A stretch of DNA of 6,288 nucleotides from Desulfobulbaceae bacterium. Lineage in GTDB: Bacteria; Desulfobacterota; Desulfobulbia; Desulfobulbales; Desulfocapsaceae. The DNA lies in contig JAHEMX010000224.1 in NCBI GenBank assembly GCA_024643445.1, positions 1 to 6,288 of the forward strand. Direction: 5' to 3'. The position numbers were made by a program, and so were the translations under genes. The notes under the pieces were generated by a model, which saw only the letters and a program-made list of their open reading frames with translations, was not told the origin of the DNA and did not search any database. Shown here piece after piece: positions 5,191-6,288 of the stretch (position 1 is the first letter of the stretch; each line of letters starts with the position of its first letter).

Positions 5191-6288
5191 ATGCGACACG
5201 CTTCAGCAATCAACGCTCACACGAGACCCCCCTTTTTTCTCGCTTTTTTTTCATGGGTGATCGCCTCGCTGATCCTGTGCAGCGTTGCCTCGTCGGCGCC
5301 GCTTGAGGATCCGTATAGCGGCAGCGGCGATCTCGATGAACATTACCAACAGGCAAAATTCTTCTACAACCAGCTCAAAACGACTTCAACCCTGGGTGTT
5401 TCTCGGGAAAACTGGCTGAAAGGGGCAGGGAATTTTCGTCGAATCTACCTGGCTGAGCCGAAATCTGAGCTGGCCCCATCCTGCCTGTTCATGCTTGGTC
5501 GTCTTTATCACGACATGTTCCAGGCGTTTGGTAAAGGTATCGACCTCGGAGAAGCCATTTCCTACTACCGGGATGTCGACGCTCTGTTCCCCGGCAACCG
5601 TCTTGCAGATGATGCCCTTTTCGCCGTTGGAGAGATCCTGCTTGACGAGGTTCATGACCCGAAACGGGCCGCCAAGGCGTTTGTCAGCATTGTTTCCAAT
5701 TACCCCGAAAGCGACATGCGCTCACAGGCCGAAACAAAGCTGAAGATTCTCTCCCAGGAACATGATATCGCCCTGCCGAAAATCATGCTCGGCAACGCCC
5801 AATTGATGAAACTGTCCAATGTTTTGCCGGTAAAATACTGGTCTTCGAAAGACTACACCAGGGTTGTCATCAATACTTCCGGTCCGGTTGCTTACCGGGA
5901 AGAGTTGTTGGAAAAGGTCGGGAACCAGCCGCGCAGACTGTATATCGATTTCCAGGACAGTTATGTCGATCCCCGTTTCCGCTCACCCGTTCCGATTGAA
6001 GATGGTCTGCTGAAGCGTATCCGGACCGGACAATTCAGTCCCGATACGGTACGTGTTGTCCTGGATATAGAATCCATATCAAACTACAAGATATTCAGTC
6101 TGCCCGATCCGTTCCGGGTCGTGATCGATGTACGGGGTCAGGCCAAGGAAAGGACCGCACCGCCCGCGGGTGTGGCGGCCACACCGAAGAATGGTACGGT
6201 TACCCCGAGCGGAGAGTCGCCTCCCGATTCCCTGAAACCGCCGCTTCCACCGCTGGCACGGCCGACAACGCCGCCGACGGGACAAATC
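5191..6288 (+). CDS. Exported TPR-AMIN protein, probable N-acetylmuramoyl-L-alanine amidase, 3' end cut
   Basis: The frame is open for 366 codons from ATG 5191 to the window edge. Residues 1-36 look like a Sec signal peptide: a basic start with R2 and R12, a hydrophobic core FFLAFFSWVIASLIL, and a likely cut after SSA36. C30 is not in a good lipobox. Residues 50-187 form TPR-like helices (EHYQQAKFFYNQL, CLFMLGRLYHDMF, DDALFAVGEILLDEV). Residues about 207-316 match an AMIN domain (VKYWSSKDYTRVVINTSG, RRLYIDFQDSYV, VRVVLDIES, FRVVIDVRG), which directs periplasmic proteins to the cell wall. A proline-rich linker (317-366) follows. In this arrangement an Amidase_3 zinc domain that cleaves the MurNAc-L-Ala bond of peptidoglycan usually comes next, but it lies outside the window, so the enzyme call is inference. 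PilQ-type secretins also carry AMIN domains but normally lack this TPR front. No good Shine-Dalgarno precedes the start (an AGGA lies 17 nt away). Confidence 0.82.
   Translation, partial: MRHASAINAHTRPPFFLAFFSWVIASLILCSVASSAPLEDPYSGSGDLDEHYQQAKFFYNQLKTTSTLGVSRENWLKGAGNFRRIYLAEPKSELAPSCLFMLGRLYHDMFQAFGKGIDLGEAISYYRDVDALFPGNRLADDALFAVGEILLDEVHDPKRAAKAFVSIVSNYPESDMRSQAETKLKILSQEHDIALPKIMLGNAQLMKLSNVLPVKYWSSKDYTRVVINTSGPVAYREELLEKVGNQPRRLYIDFQDSYVDPRFRSPVPIEDGLLKRIRTGQFSPDTVRVVLDIESISNYKIFSLPDPFRVVIDVRGQAKERTAPPAGVAATPKNGTVTPSGESPPDSLKPPLPPLARPTTPPTGQI

Overview
The window looks like a core chromosomal segment of a Gram-negative bacterium with roughly 50-55% GC. My best guess is a member of the Desulfobacterota (deltaproteobacterial sulfate reducers and relatives). 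This rests on three things: an elongation factor P gene next to an EpmA/GenX-type EF-P lysine ligase with a short motif-1 to motif-2 segment, a signal peptide-TPR-AMIN protein of the kind that precedes Amidase_3 domains in that group, and general codon use. It is inference from remembered protein families, not a search. I see no mobile element, CRISPR array, tRNA or rRNA.

Left third, minus strand (1-1100): efp (534-1100) is followed after 8 bp by epmA (1-525, cut by the window edge). EF-P rescues ribosomes stalled at polyproline stretches, and EpmA attaches (R)-beta-lysine to the EF-P loop lysine, which is K33 here. A perfect 10-bp stem with a 4-nt loop and a short U run has the form of an intrinsic terminator for efp, yet it lies inside the first codons of epmA. 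A good sigma70-type promoter for efp sits at 1209-1238.

Divergent control region (1101-1362): besides the efp promoter it holds a weaker forward promoter candidate that shares the same TTTGACAA bases, and an exact TATAAT just before the first plus-strand gene.

Middle, plus strand (1363-5044): three genes are joined by two 4-base ATGA overlaps: a YfcE/MJ0936-type metallophosphoesterase (1363-1875), an Ap4A phosphorylase-like HIT protein (1872-2384) and a full-length mutS (2381-5044). The layout implies one transcript with coupled translation, linking a phosphodiesterase, a nucleotide-binding HIT enzyme and mismatch repair.

Right end, plus strand (5045-6288): after a 146-bp gap with an AT-rich promoter-like stretch and an imperfect palindrome comes an exported protein (5191 to the edge). 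It has a signal peptide, a TPR-like helical region, an AMIN domain and a proline-rich linker; it is probably the front part of an N-acetylmuramoyl-L-alanine amidase whose catalytic domain lies outside the window.

Most of this is recognisable housekeeping content. The least ordinary points are the terminator-like hairpin inside epmA, the tight yfcE-like/HIT/mutS coupling, and the promoter overlap between the two divergent units.
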